Positions 40,889-50,010 of a stretch of 64,000 nt of DNA are shown here, one piece after another (positions within the stretch are counted from its first letter, which is position 1; every line of letters starts with the position of its first letter). Source of the stretch: Chitinivibrionales bacterium (GTDB taxonomy: Bacteria > Fibrobacterota > Chitinivibrionia > Chitinivibrionales > FEN-1185); the NCBI GenBank assembly GCA_035516255.1, contig DATJAL010000013.1, positions 62,001 through 126,000 of the forward strand. Reading direction: 5' to 3'. Position numbers and translations under genes: made by a program. The notes beneath the pieces were generated by a model. It was not told where the DNA came from, did no database searches, and worked only from the letters and a program-made list of their open reading frames with translations.

Positions 40889-42607
40889 ATGAAAGCGGCC
40901 GTTATTCCATTTTTTATGCGCAAACCGTGCCGTAAACTATTTTACCATTCTGATTTTGCTTTACGCCGTGCGCACCCGACGGTGTCAATGGATTTTCAAC
41001 AGGGAGAAAAATCTCTGCGCTGCGCCAGCTTGTTTCGCCGCATCCATCCCCTCGCCGGTTTTGCCTTGTTGTGGGCTTTCTTCTGCGCTTTTGCCGTTGA
41101 TCTTCCCGATCTGAAATCCGCCTCCAAGATGCTCCCCGGCGTTTTGCCCGATGAGCAGGTCCGCGTTCCGGAATTCCAGGCCGACAACTCGATTGATCCC
41201 GAGACCTATCAGATCGGCGGCGGCGACGCGTTCCAGATCTCGGTGGTCGAGCTGCCGTCGGTGCGGTATTCCGGAACTGTCAACGAAAATTGCGACGTAT
41301 ACATCCCCGACCTCGGCATCATCAAGATCGGCCGAACCACGCTTTCCCGGGCGAAAAAAACAATCGCGAATTTCGTCGGATCCAAGCTCAGTAAAAAATA
41401 TGACGTGTACGTTTCCCTGGTTAAAACGAAAACCGCGGTGCTGACCGTTTCCGGCGCCGTTTCCGCGCCCGGCACCTACCGGCTCTCCGGGACCTTCCGG
41501 TTGCTCGACGCCATTAAAACCGCTAACAACGGCGAGCTGCCGTCGCTCACCGAATACGATTACCGCGAAGTGGAATGCCGCAACAGAGATTCGCTGCGGC
41601 TGTGCGATGTGTTCAAATTCCTCTTTAAAAACGACCTGACCCAGAATCCCTACGTGTATCCGGGCGACAACATTCTGCTGTCATACGCCAAAAGCCGGGT
41701 GTATCTGCTCGGCTCGGTCAAGAACCCCGTTGCCGGGCCGGTTCCCATTAAGCAAGATGAGCCGCTCGCCGAGTTTCTGTCGCTTTTCACGTTTGACGCC
41801 TCGGCGGATTCCGGCCGCATCATGGTGCAGCGTTCCCCGGCGGAAAACGCCGTCTATTCCCTTGCGCGGCCCGAGCCCTTTCTTCTCAGGGACCGCGATC
41901 TGGTGATCGTTTCGGAAAAAGAAAACTACCCGCAGGTCACGGCGGTTTCGGTGAAGGGCGAGGTGAAACGTCCGGGCGCCTATCCTCTTGTCATGAACGT
42001 GACAAAGGCCAGCGATGTGCTGGACCTGGCCGGGGGGCCCACGAAAACCGGGAACATCGACCGGGCCTTTGTGATCCGCAACAAGAAAATTCCCGCCGAA
42101 GAGTTGAAGCAGGGCAACGGATCCAAGGCGGCGGCGTCGGGGACGCCGCCGGAGCATTCGGTGCGTCCCGAAATCAACGCCGGGTATTTTCACATGAACC
42201 TGTCGGGCGATTATTCAATCATCAGGCTGCGCGATTGCAAAAACGGGCTGCTGCTCGAGGCCAACGACGAGATCGTGGTCCCGCAAAAGGAATACTGCGT
42301 GTATGTGTCGGGCAGCGTATGCCACCCGGGCGCCTATGCCTTTGCGGCGGGCAAAGGCAGGGACTATTACATCGGCCAGGCGGGCGGGTATTCATCGAGG
42401 GCCGACCGGTCAAACGTTTTTGTGGTCACTTATTACGAGAGTCTTGCGCAGCAGAAGGAAAACGGCGAGCTTGAAGAAGGTGATGTGATCGTGGTCCCCG
42501 ATTCCCAGCAGTACAAGTTCCTTTCCATGGTCTTTATTCCCATTCTTTCGGCAATTGCCATTACCCTTTCCACCATATTGGCGCTTTACACCAGCGTGCA
42601 TCGATAA
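40889..42607 (+). CDS. SLBB-domain polysaccharide export protein with C-terminal membrane helix
   Basis: The protein has 572 residues from the first ATG; an internal ATG at 40988 is also possible. Both lack a good ribosome site. A hydrophobic stretch (FALLWAFFCAFA) marks the export signal. Residues about 105-185 are a Poly_export domain (YQIGGGDAFQISVVEL, GTVNENCDVYIPDLG). Several SLBB domains follow (VSGAVSAPGTYRLSGT, VKGEVKRPGAYPLVM, VSGSVCHPGAYAFAAG). The protein ends in a membrane helix (SMVFIPILSAIAITLSTILAL), which is unusual for Wza-like exporters that are lipid-anchored. It precedes the Ton motor genes in the same direction. Confidence 0.85.
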   Translation: MKAAVIPFFMRKPCRKLFYHSDFALRRAHPTVSMDFQQGEKSLRCASLFRRIHPLAGFALLWAFFCAFAVDLPDLKSASKMLPGVLPDEQVRVPEFQADNSIDPETYQIGGGDAFQISVVELPSVRYSGTVNENCDVYIPDLGIIKIGRTTLSRAKKTIANFVGSKLSKKYDVYVSLVKTKTAVLTVSGAVSAPGTYRLSGTFRLLDAIKTANNGELPSLTEYDYREVECRNRDSLRLCDVFKFLFKNDLTQNPYVYPGDNILLSYAKSRVYLLGSVKNPVAGPVPIKQDEPLAEFLSLFTFDASADSGRIMVQRSPAENAVYSLARPEPFLLRDRDLVIVSEKENYPQVTAVSVKGEVKRPGAYPLVMNVTKASDVLDLAGGPTKTGNIDRAFVIRNKKIPAEELKQGNGSKAAASGTPPEHSVRPEINAGYFHMNLSGDYSIIRLRDCKNGLLLEANDEIVVPQKEYCVYVSGSVCHPGAYAFAAGKGRDYYIGQAGGYSSRADRSNVFVVTYYESLAQQKENGELEEGDVIVVPDSQQYKFLSMVFIPILSAIAITLSTILALYTSVHR

Positions 42608-42825
42608 ACACGTGCCGCGCCCGCCGCCGGCGTGCGCGCCGGGCCCCGCGCGCTTGTGCGCTTCACCGACGCTTGGTGCAGTTTGCGGAATCGCGGTTGC
42701 AGATTTGGGCATGAAGAAATAATTTATTTTACAGGACGCTTTGCGCGGGCAAAAATTCCGTTTCCCACGCCAAGGTTTTTTACCAGTCCCAACAAAGGTT
42801 CTTTTCTCCAAGGAGTTGTTAAACC

Positions 42826-43458
42826 ATGATTCATGCCGTTGCCACCTTTTTTAACTCGGGCGGGCCGTTCATGTGGGTGATCCTCATCGTGCTCGCCATC
42901 TCAACCGCTGTCGTAATAGAGCGGGCATACTTCTACTTTGTCGTCTGCAGGGTGAGCGGTCCCGCGCTCGTGGCCAAGCTCGCCGCGCTGCTGCGGTCCG
43001 GCAAAAGTGACGAAGCGAAGAAAATTGTGGAAAAGGGCGGCGCGCCCATCACCGTGCTGCTGCGCACGGCGGTGGACCGCTTCTGCGCGGGCATGGACCT
43101 GCGCGAGGTCGAGGAGGGCATCGAGGAATCGGCGATCATTGAGATGCCGCGCATGATCCAGCGCCTCAACTACCTTTCCCTTTTCGCAAACATCGCGACG
43201 CTGCTCGGCCTTCTCGGCACGATTTCCGGCCTCCAGGCGTCGTTCTCGTCGCTCGCCGCGGTGGAGGCGTCGAAGAAGGCGACCATGCTCGCGGCGGGCA
43301 TCGCCGAGGCCATGAACTGCACCGCGTTCGGCCTCATGGTGGCCGTGCCGTGCATGGTGGCATACACCTGGCTCTACAACAAACAGGCGCAGTTGACAAA
43401 AATGATAGACGACTCGGTTGTCAAGACGCTCAATTTCATGAAAAAGCTCAAACAGTGA
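42826..43458 (+). CDS. exbB: MotA/TolQ/ExbB proton-channel protein
   Basis: The 210-residue inner-membrane protein is preceded by AAGGAG. It has three helices: residues 16-36, about 117-140 (SLFANIATLLGLLGTISGLQASF) and 160-185 (NCTAFGLMVAVPCMVAYTWL), with a cytoplasmic loop between the first two. The GLLGTISGL and CTAFGLMVAVP motifs are typical of ExbB/TolQ. It forms the motor stator that uses the proton gradient to drive TonB-type proteins. It is followed by two exbD genes with a 4-base overlap to the first. An AglR/TolQ-type role in motility or cell division is also possible. Confidence 0.92.
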   Translation: MIHAVATFFNSGGPFMWVILIVLAISTAVVIERAYFYFVVCRVSGPALVAKLAALLRSGKSDEAKKIVEKGGAPITVLLRTAVDRFCAGMDLREVEEGIEESAIIEMPRMIQRLNYLSLFANIATLLGLLGTISGLQASFSSLAAVEASKKATMLAAGIAEAMNCTAFGLMVAVPCMVAYTWLYNKQAQLTKMIDDSVVKTLNFMKKLKQ

Positions 43459-43958
43459 AAACGCTTTCCGTCGGAAAAAAAGGTTTTTTGCCCTCAGAGG
43501 CGATCGAGGGCGAGATCGACATCGACGTCAAGCCGATCATGAACGTGCTCATCATCCTCATCCCGTTCCTCGTGTCGGTGGCGGTCTATACCAACCTCGC
43601 GGTGATCGACATGTCGCTGCCGCCCAACGTGACCGCCGCGGCGGGCGTCGGCGCGGCAAGCGAAAAGCCCAAACTCAAGATCACGGTGGTGGTGGCGCAG
43701 ACGTTCTGCGCGATCACGCTGGGCGAGTCCCTGCTCGATTCTCTCCCGCGCAGCGGCGGCGACTATCCCTATGCCGCGCTCGCGGAAAAACTTTCCGCGC
43801 GGCGGGCAGCGGCCGAGGTAAAGGACGAGGTCATCGTCGCGCCGCGCGACAAAATCCAATTCAAGTACGTGGTGCGCATCATGGACGCGTGCAAGAAGAC
43901 CGGGTTCGAAAAGGTCAGCCTCGCGAGCGCCACCGAAAACCCCGGCAGCGGCCAGTGA
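43455..43958 (+). CDS. exbD: ExbD/TolR-family protein 1
   Basis: It starts with GTG overlapping the exbB stop codon (GTGA), giving 167 residues. Longer frames run through exbB and are not real. One N-terminal membrane helix (IMNVLIILIPFLVSVAVYTNL, about 28-48) is preceded by the conserved acidic residue in the DIDVKPIMN segment, which takes part in proton movement. The rest is a periplasmic domain. It pairs with ExbB as motor subunit. Confidence 0.9.
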   Translation: MKTLSVGKKGFLPSEAIEGEIDIDVKPIMNVLIILIPFLVSVAVYTNLAVIDMSLPPNVTAAAGVGAASEKPKLKITVVVAQTFCAITLGESLLDSLPRSGGDYPYAALAEKLSARRAAAEVKDEVIVAPRDKIQFKYVVRIMDACKKTGFEKVSLASATENPGSGQ

Positions 43959-43959
43959 C

Positions 43960-44427
43960 ATGAACTTGAAGAAGAAAAAACTGTCGTCCGGCTTCGGCGC
44001 CATTTCCGATCTTATCAAGCCGCAGATGACGTCGCTCATCGACATCCTCACGCTCCTGCTCGTGTTCCTTATCCAGAGCTTCAACGCCGAGGGCACCCTC
44101 GTGACGCCGTCGGCCGACCTGCAGCTCCCGCTCTCATCGTCCAAGAAGCAGCCGAGCCCCAGCCTCATGCTCGAGGTGACGCGCGACGGCGTGGTGGCCG
44201 AGGGACGGAAGCTCGCCGAAAACAAATCGTTCGCGGCATCGGCGGACTTGCTCGTGATAAGCGTGTACGATTGGCTCGTGCGGAAGAAAAACAAAACCGC
44301 GGCGCAACAGAAACGGATCATCATCCAGTGCGACCGCGACATAGAATTCAACATTGTCAAGCGCGTGATGTACACGTGCAGCAAGGCGGGGTTCACCGAT
44401 TTTTCGGTTCTTGTCATAGAAGAATAA
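43960..44427 (+). CDS. exbD: ExbD/TolR-family protein 2
   Basis: The 155-residue second ExbD starts two bases after the first. It has a single helix (MTSLIDILTLLLVFLIQSF, with the membrane Asp) after a basic cytoplasmic start, and a periplasmic domain ending FTDFSVLVIEE. Two different ExbD proteins per ExbB are common in deltaproteobacterial and FCB operons, where they may form a heteromeric stator. Confidence 0.9.
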   Translation: MNLKKKKLSSGFGAISDLIKPQMTSLIDILTLLLVFLIQSFNAEGTLVTPSADLQLPLSSSKKQPSPSLMLEVTRDGVVAEGRKLAENKSFAASADLLVISVYDWLVRKKNKTAAQQKRIIIQCDRDIEFNIVKRVMYTCSKAGFTDFSVLVIEE

Positions 44428-44466
44428 CCGCATATACGCAGGTGAAGAAGAGAAACCAACAGTTTA

Positions 44467-44533
44467 AAGTTGGAAGTTGAAAGTTGAATGTGTTTTATTT
44501 GTATCGTTACTTTCAACGTTCAACCTCCAACTT
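44467..44533. repeat. Inverted repeat between exbD2 and tonB
   Basis: AAGTTGGAAGTTGAAAGTTG (44467 onward) is mirrored by TTCAACGTTCAACCTCCAACTT (44512-44533), with only two mismatches over 22 bases. It could form a strong hairpin in the polycistronic message and lower tonB expression (inference), or be a dispersed GTTGAA repeat. Confidence 0.7.
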
Positions 44534-44574
44534 CCGGCTTGTTTTCATCGTTTTAGGTCAACTGAGGATAAATA

Positions 44575-45360
44575 ATGCCCGGCGCAATGAACGACACCAC
44601 GCTCGCGCTCCTTTCCGCCCCGCGGCAAAGCGGCCGCAACAACGGCTTCGGCGTGATTTTTGTCGTCACCCTCGCCCTGTTCATCGGCGCGGGCCTGTAC
44701 CTTAAAACCGTTAAGCCGCTTCCGGTAAAGGAAGAAACGAAACGGATGGTGCAAATAGAGACTCAATTCGTGGTGCCGGAGCAGAAAAAGCCGGAGCCGC
44801 CCAAGCCCGTAAAGCCGAAGGAAAAGGAAGTGATCGACCTCACCAAATCGCCCCTTCTCAAGCAGAAAGAGGATTTCACCGCACCGCAGGCGGCCCCCGC
44901 GCAGACCGCCCCGGCTGCCAAGCCCGTGTACGGCCTCAGGCGCGTTTTCTCAACCGGCCTCGGGGCGGGCGGCGCGGTGTCGGAGGCGGTGATCGGCAAG
45001 CTGGGCAACACGCTCGACAAGGCCGTGGACACCGTGACTCCCACAAAGCAAGACCTCGCCGGGCCGCTCGTGTCGATCTCGACCGTCACCTCGGCGCCTC
45101 GCGTGCGGAAGGAAGTGAAGCCCGAATACACCAAGGAGATGATCGAGGCCAAGGTGGAGGGCGTGATCCGCGCCGAGCTGCTCGTGGGCGGGGACGGCAA
45201 GGTGAAGGAGGTCAAGATGCTCAACGACCTCGGGTACGGGACGCGGGAGCGCGCCCGTGAGTTATTTTTCCAGCTTGAGTTCGATCCCGCCATGCGCGAC
45301 GGCAAGCCCGTCGCGACATGGATCACCTTTTCGATACGCTACGTGCTTTTGCAGGAGTGA
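44575..45360 (+). CDS. tonB: TonB-family energy transducer
   Basis: The 261-residue protein has one N-terminal membrane helix (NGFGVIFVVTLALFIGAGLYL, about 23-43). A proline/lysine-rich periplasmic spacer (EQKKPEPPKPVKPKEKE) and a C-terminal TonB domain (AKVEGVIRAELLVGGDGKVKEVKML, then FDPAMRDGKPVATWITFSIRYVL) follow. It carries motor energy to outer-membrane receptors. It is the fourth gene of the exbB-exbD-exbD-tonB-receptor-lipoprotein run. Confidence 0.92.
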   Translation: MPGAMNDTTLALLSAPRQSGRNNGFGVIFVVTLALFIGAGLYLKTVKPLPVKEETKRMVQIETQFVVPEQKKPEPPKPVKPKEKEVIDLTKSPLLKQKEDFTAPQAAPAQTAPAAKPVYGLRRVFSTGLGAGGAVSEAVIGKLGNTLDKAVDTVTPTKQDLAGPLVSISTVTSAPRVRKEVKPEYTKEMIEAKVEGVIRAELLVGGDGKVKEVKMLNDLGYGTRERARELFFQLEFDPAMRDGKPVATWITFSIRYVLLQE

Positions 45361-45362
45361 GC

Positions 45363-48137
45363 ATGCGACCGGAACGGCTCCGTGTCTTGACAACCGCAAC
45401 ATGCCTGCTCCTTTGGGCGACGCTGCTGCCGGCGAGCGGCCAGATCAGCGAAACCGCGCCGAACGCCCCCGCCGCGTCGAAAGACACGATAGGCACCGTT
45501 GCACAGGACAGCCTCCCTCCCATCGATTCCATGCCGCGGCTCCTGCAATTCATCAAGGCCGACTACCCGCCGGACCTGGTCAAAAAAGGCATTGAGGGCG
45601 CGGTGGTGCTCGACCTCGTGGTCGATACGCTGGGCAAGGTCGACAGTGTCGCTATTGTCAAAGGATTTTACCCGCGGCTCGACTCCAGCGCGGCCGCGGT
45701 CGCGTCCCGGTTCAACTTTACGCCCGCGAAAGCCGGCGGCAGGCCGGTGCCGGTGATCATGGAATACGTGTACCGGTTCTCCCTGCAGGACGTGACCGAG
45801 AAAATCGGCCGGTACGTGAACCTGAAGGGCCGGCTGCTCGAGCGCGGCACGCGCGCGCCCGTGCGCGACGCGACCGTGGTGGTGAGCTTCAAAGACACCC
45901 TTGCCGACACCACGCTCGGGCTCCCGTTCGGCGCATACCTTAAAAAAATCTGCGGGTTCGGCAGCCAGCACTGCGAGGAGAATTCTGTGGTCACCATCGC
46001 GGACTCGCTGGGAAGATTCGCGTTCTATTCGCTGCCTTGCGGCCCCATCACGCTCAAGGTGATCAGCCCGGGATACGAGCAGCTCGTGGAGAACGAAACC
46101 ATCAAGCACGGCGAGGCAAAGGAGATCACCTACCACATCCAGCGTTTTTCGTACGGCGAATATGAGATCGTGGTGTACGGCAAGGCCGAAAAGAAGGAGG
46201 TCGCCACCTACACGCTCACGCTCAACGAGGTAAAAAAAGTGCCGGGACTGGGCGGCGACGCGGTGAAGGTGGTGCAGGCGCTTCCCGGCGTTGCGCGGAC
46301 CTCCCTCCTGGGAAACCAGATCGTGGTCCGCGGCGCAAGCACGGCCGACTCCAAGTTTTACCTTGACGGCGTGCAAATCCCGGTCCTGTTTCACTTCGGC
46401 GGCCTCAAGTCGACCTACAATTCCGACGCCCTCGAGTCAGTCGATTTTTACCCCGGCGGGTTCGGCACGCGGTACGGCGACGTTACCGCGGGCGTCATTG
46501 AAATCAAGGGCAGGCCCGCGAAGACCGACCGCATCCATGCCACCGTGGATGCGAACCTCATTGACGCATCGTTCATGGTGGAGGGGCCCGTCGCAGACAA
46601 CGTCTCCACGCTGCTCACCGCGCGGCGGAGCTATATCGGCGACATCCTCAGCTGGGCCGTCACCAAGATCGACCTGCCGGTTTCCATCCAACCGTATTAT
46701 TGGGACTATATCTGGCGCACCGATTACACCCCGACAAAAGACCAAAAGCTGTATCTGACGTTGTTCGGCTCGTCGGACTATTTCAAGGTGGTGGCGCCCT
46801 CGTTCGGCGGCCGCGGGGCGACCGTCACCAACGACCCGACCGACCAAGCCGACGAGCGGACGTGGTTCAACATGGGCATTCTCGGATGGAACTGGAACAT
46901 CTCGCCGAACATAAAGAACAGCGCGACGTTCTCATTGACCTACGGCGACCAGTATTCGTCGTTTTTTGGCATGGTCAAGGAAGACGAAAACGCCTGGTAT
47001 TACAATCTCCGCGACGAGGCGAGCATCACCGTCGCCAAGAACGCGGTGGTCAACGCCGGCCTCGACGCGCTCGTCTATCCGGCGAACCTCGAATTGATCA
47101 TGCCGACCTCGGCGGATACGGTTTTCCGGGACACGATACGCAACTGGGTGTTCGGGGACATAGGCGCCTACCTCAACCTCGATTGGAAGCCGTTCGATCG
47201 GCTTGAAATCATCCCCGGCCTGCGCTACGACTATTTTCCCGAACTCGATTACCGGGGCGGCATCGTGCCCGCCTTCTGGAACTACGGCCTCATCGACAAT
47301 CACCAGGGGGCACCGGGCGAGCCGTCCCTGCGGGTCACGGCCCGGTACAAACTCGCGCCCTCGCACACCCTCAAGGCCGCCGTGGGAAATTACAGCGAGA
47401 CGCCGCAGCCGCTCGGCGAAACGATCATAAAACAATACGGCGACCCGCACCTCCCCGCGACAAAGGCCGTGCAATACGTCGGCGGGTACGAATGGAAAAT
47501 CACCGATCTTGACAATGCGGATGTCCAGGTCTATTACAACAACCAGTGGGACATTCCGCGCATGGCCACCCCGCAGGACGCATCCGCCGGAGGGACGCCC
47601 AAGGGATTCTATGCCGACCAGCTCGGCCGGATGTACGGGCTCGAGGTACTGTTGCGGCACGACCAGGGCAAACGGTTTTTCGGCTGGATCGCCTATTCCC
47701 TCTCCCGCAGCGAACGCAGGGACCCCCATACCGGCATCTGGTCGCTGTATTCCAAGGACGAAACCCACAACCTGCAGCTGATCGGCAGTTACAAGCTTCC
47801 CAAGTTCTGGGAAATAGGCTGCCGCCTGCGGTACGTCACGGGTGATCCGACCACGCCGATCACGGGCGTGACATACGACGAAACCGACGGCCGTTTTCTC
47901 CCGCAGTACGGGCCGCGGAATTCGTCCAGGTTCGACCCGTTCCTCCAGCTTGACATGAGGGTAGAAAAAAAATTCATGATGAAGAACTGGATCCTCACCG
48001 CGTACCTTGATTTCCAGGACTTGAGCTGGTTTGTGTACAAGAGCCCGGAATTTTACATGTACAACTACCGGTACGATCAAAAAACGCCGGTCGGGGCGAT
48101 CCCGGAACCGGCCCTCGGCCTTTCCGCGGAGTTCTAA
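45363..48137 (+). CDS. TonB-dependent receptor with N-terminal TonB_C-like domain
   Basis: The ATG at 45363 lies two bases after the tonB stop codon, has AGGAG just upstream and directly opens a signal peptide (RVLTTATCLLLWATLLPASG). The 15 codons before it overlap tonB. Residues 58-141 look like a TonB C-terminal domain (PPDLVKKGIEGAVVLDLVVD, RFNFTPAKAGGRPV), then a carboxypeptidase-regulatory-like domain (about 150-260). The plug (about 295-385) has KVVQALPGVARTSLLGNQIV, FYLDGVQIPVLFHFGG and FYPGGFGTRYGD. The C-terminal beta-barrel ends LGLSAEF. The TonB-like domain may bind its partner in the periplasm. Ligand unknown. Confidence 0.9.
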   Translation: MRPERLRVLTTATCLLLWATLLPASGQISETAPNAPAASKDTIGTVAQDSLPPIDSMPRLLQFIKADYPPDLVKKGIEGAVVLDLVVDTLGKVDSVAIVKGFYPRLDSSAAAVASRFNFTPAKAGGRPVPVIMEYVYRFSLQDVTEKIGRYVNLKGRLLERGTRAPVRDATVVVSFKDTLADTTLGLPFGAYLKKICGFGSQHCEENSVVTIADSLGRFAFYSLPCGPITLKVISPGYEQLVENETIKHGEAKEITYHIQRFSYGEYEIVVYGKAEKKEVATYTLTLNEVKKVPGLGGDAVKVVQALPGVARTSLLGNQIVVRGASTADSKFYLDGVQIPVLFHFGGLKSTYNSDALESVDFYPGGFGTRYGDVTAGVIEIKGRPAKTDRIHATVDANLIDASFMVEGPVADNVSTLLTARRSYIGDILSWAVTKIDLPVSIQPYYWDYIWRTDYTPTKDQKLYLTLFGSSDYFKVVAPSFGGRGATVTNDPTDQADERTWFNMGILGWNWNISPNIKNSATFSLTYGDQYSSFFGMVKEDENAWYYNLRDEASITVAKNAVVNAGLDALVYPANLELIMPTSADTVFRDTIRNWVFGDIGAYLNLDWKPFDRLEIIPGLRYDYFPELDYRGGIVPAFWNYGLIDNHQGAPGEPSLRVTARYKLAPSHTLKAAVGNYSETPQPLGETIIKQYGDPHLPATKAVQYVGGYEWKITDLDNADVQVYYNNQWDIPRMATPQDASAGGTPKGFYADQLGRMYGLEVLLRHDQGKRFFGWIAYSLSRSERRDPHTGIWSLYSKDETHNLQLIGSYKLPKFWEIGCRLRYVTGDPTTPITGVTYDETDGRFLPQYGPRNSSRFDPFLQLDMRVEKKFMMKNWILTAYLDFQDLSWFVYKSPEFYMYNYRYDQKTPVGAIPEPALGLSAEF

Positions 48138-48153
48138 AGGAGACGCGACCGCC

Positions 48154-49356
48154 ATGACGTTTCATAAAAGTTTTAAAACCCTCTCCGTTGCCGCGGCCGC
48201 GTGCGGGATGTTCCTTTCATGCACCCAGTTCCCGACGCAGCTCGGGTACATCGGCGGCCAGTATGTCCAGACCGTCGGGTTCGTTTTCACGCCGCTTGCC
48301 GAGGGCGCTCCCGGCGACACGCTCCATCTGCACGCGTATTTTGCCGGCGAGCCGGTTAGCTCGTTCGCCTGCAGCCTGTCGACGAGCTACTCGATCACCG
48401 CGTTCGGTTCCGATACGGCGGTGAATTTCAAGCCGCTTGTCGACCCCGCGGCGCGTCTCACCCCGGATTCAATCGCGCTTTCATTTACCATCCCGCAGGA
48501 TTTTTTCGCGGCCGCGGGCCCAGTGGTCGTCGCCGCGCTCGCGACGATCCCCAATTCGGTGCGGGCGCAGTTCGGGCTTGATTCCGCGTCGCTGGCCAGC
48601 GTGCCGCCCGCCCAGCTTGCCTCCCTGGCCGGATCGTTTCTGACCACCGTCGATTTTTCTTCGGCCGACAGCACGCTTTCCAAGCAGGCGGAAAAACTCG
48701 CGGAACTACTCTCCGGGCAGATCGTTTTACACCTCGCGGTCAACGGCGGCTACACCATCACGCGCAACGTTACCGTTCGCTATAACGCTCATGTCCGCAA
48801 TGACAAGTACGTTTTTGTCAACAAAAACCCCGACCCGTGGTGGATCGGCATTCTCAAGGTGCGCAACAGGAAGCGGCAGCTCCTTTCCGTTTTCGAAAGG
48901 GACTCAACCGACACGATGTTCTGTCTGTACGCCCGGGACACCTCGGCGGTGGCCGGGCCCAAGCGTTTCACCGACACCGTTCTTATCGACACCGGCTTCA
49001 CCTACTACGCGGCCGGCGACAGCGGAATCGCGGAGGGAAACGACCACCGCGATTCATCGTATACGAACGAAGGCGCGTTTGAGCCCGAAATCTACAGCTA
49101 CCTCTGGTTCTACCAGCCGGATTCCGGCACCACGGACCTCAACCCGCAGAACTCCCTTTCAATCGGCAACGGCCGGGACTATTACAGTTCCATGGCCACG
49201 CCGCTCGATACGGCGATGCACAATTTCACCCTATGGGCGCGGGTCTCCGAGAGCGCATCGGGCGTGCCCAATGCTCCCGTGTCGGTTTCGGTGAAGCAGG
49301 TGGGTGTGGTACTTATGTATTCAGAAAAATATGCAGCATCGGTAAAGAAGAAATAA
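48154..49356 (+). CDS. Lipoprotein downstream of TonB receptor
   Basis: It starts at the ATG at 48154, preceded by AAGGAG and 16 bases after the receptor stop codon. The lipoprotein signal ends CGMFLSC. The 400-residue body has no family I recognise: it looks like a beta-rich surface protein, with GGYTITRNVTVRYNAHVRND and a WWIGILKVRNRKRQ segment. Receptor-lipoprotein pairs of this kind often form SusCD-like ligand-capture units. However, the protein lacks the TPR fold of SusD, so only the position supports that idea. Confidence 0.75.
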   Translation: MTFHKSFKTLSVAAAACGMFLSCTQFPTQLGYIGGQYVQTVGFVFTPLAEGAPGDTLHLHAYFAGEPVSSFACSLSTSYSITAFGSDTAVNFKPLVDPAARLTPDSIALSFTIPQDFFAAAGPVVVAALATIPNSVRAQFGLDSASLASVPPAQLASLAGSFLTTVDFSSADSTLSKQAEKLAELLSGQIVLHLAVNGGYTITRNVTVRYNAHVRNDKYVFVNKNPDPWWIGILKVRNRKRQLLSVFERDSTDTMFCLYARDTSAVAGPKRFTDTVLIDTGFTYYAAGDSGIAEGNDHRDSSYTNEGAFEPEIYSYLWFYQPDSGTTDLNPQNSLSIGNGRDYYSSMATPLDTAMHNFTLWARVSESASGVPNAPVSVSVKQVGVVLMYSEKYAASVKKK

Positions 49357-49398
49357 TGCTGGGGATTGGCGGCGATTGTTGAGGATAGGTTGATGTGT

Positions 49399-49445
49399 CA
49401 TTCCCGCGAAAGCTCGCCCTCGACTTGATCGGGGGCGGAAATCCA
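49399..49445. repeat. Decayed CCCGCGAAAG palindromic repeat
   Basis: A GTCATTCCCGCGAAAGCTCG unit resembles the palindrome at 4606 and 32913 in reverse orientation, but with an insertion (CCCTCGACTTGATCGGGGG). It lies after the lipoprotein gene. Confidence 0.5.
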
Positions 49446-49576
49446 TTTTTTCCGTCGGATTTCGGCACGTTTACATCCTTAAAACTGCCACCGATCCACG
49501 CTGCAATAGGCCCTTCTATGCTAAAATAAGAATATTAAAATTCATCACCATTGATAGTGCCCAACATCAAATAAAA

Positions 49577-49903
49577 ATGGTTTTCCTATGGGCGTATAAC
49601 AATTCGGGGGTTCACGACCTCACCACCTCCGGCCTCGATACCTTCCATCTCCACGGCACCACTCTCACCCATCCCGTTTCCAGCCGTTTGCAATCCTCTA
49701 TCCAAAACGGCCCAATGTTTTTTAAAGCCATCACCGGCAAATTCTTCGTGCCTTCTTATTTGCAAGGGACAAAAGCCGTTACAACCGTGTACGACCTTGC
49801 CGGAAAAATGCTGAGTAAGCTTGTATTGAAGAATGAAAAATATTTAGACCTACATAGATTTACCGGCGCGAACGGTGCGGTGGTTGTGAAGGTGGGAAGA
49901 TAG
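49577..49903 (+). pseudogene. Remnant of a secreted protein C-terminal domain
   Basis: The open frame has 108 codons. The second half (VTTVYDLAGKMLSKLVL, FTGANGAVVVKVGR) has the form of the C-terminal sorting tail seen in the secreted proteins of this window. No signal peptide and no catalytic domain precede it. It is most likely the last third of a decayed secreted-protein gene. A functional small protein cannot be excluded. Confidence 0.5.
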
Positions 49904-49949
49904 CCTCTTCAGAAAAATAATGCAACTCTATAATTTTTGTCGACTGAAT

Positions 49950-49995
49950 TCCCGCTCCCCGCTTTCGCGGGGACAAGTTTCGCGGGAAAGACATT
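49950..49995. repeat. Nested CCCGC/GCGGG palindromes
   Basis: GAATTCCCGCTCCCCGCTTT then GCGGGGACAAGTTTCGCGGG: a CCCCGC-TTTC-GCGGGG hairpin inside a larger TTCCCGC/GCGGGAA pair. It is related to the 4606 and 32913 palindromes and lies between the remnant and rlmN. Confidence 0.6.
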
Positions 49996-50010
49996 TCTAT
50001 CCTTCAATAA

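Noticed and set aside
48154-49356. SusD-type nutrient-binding lipoprotein
   Set aside because: Position after the receptor suggests it, but the sequence lacks TPR-like helices and SusD motifs, so only lipoprotein is called.
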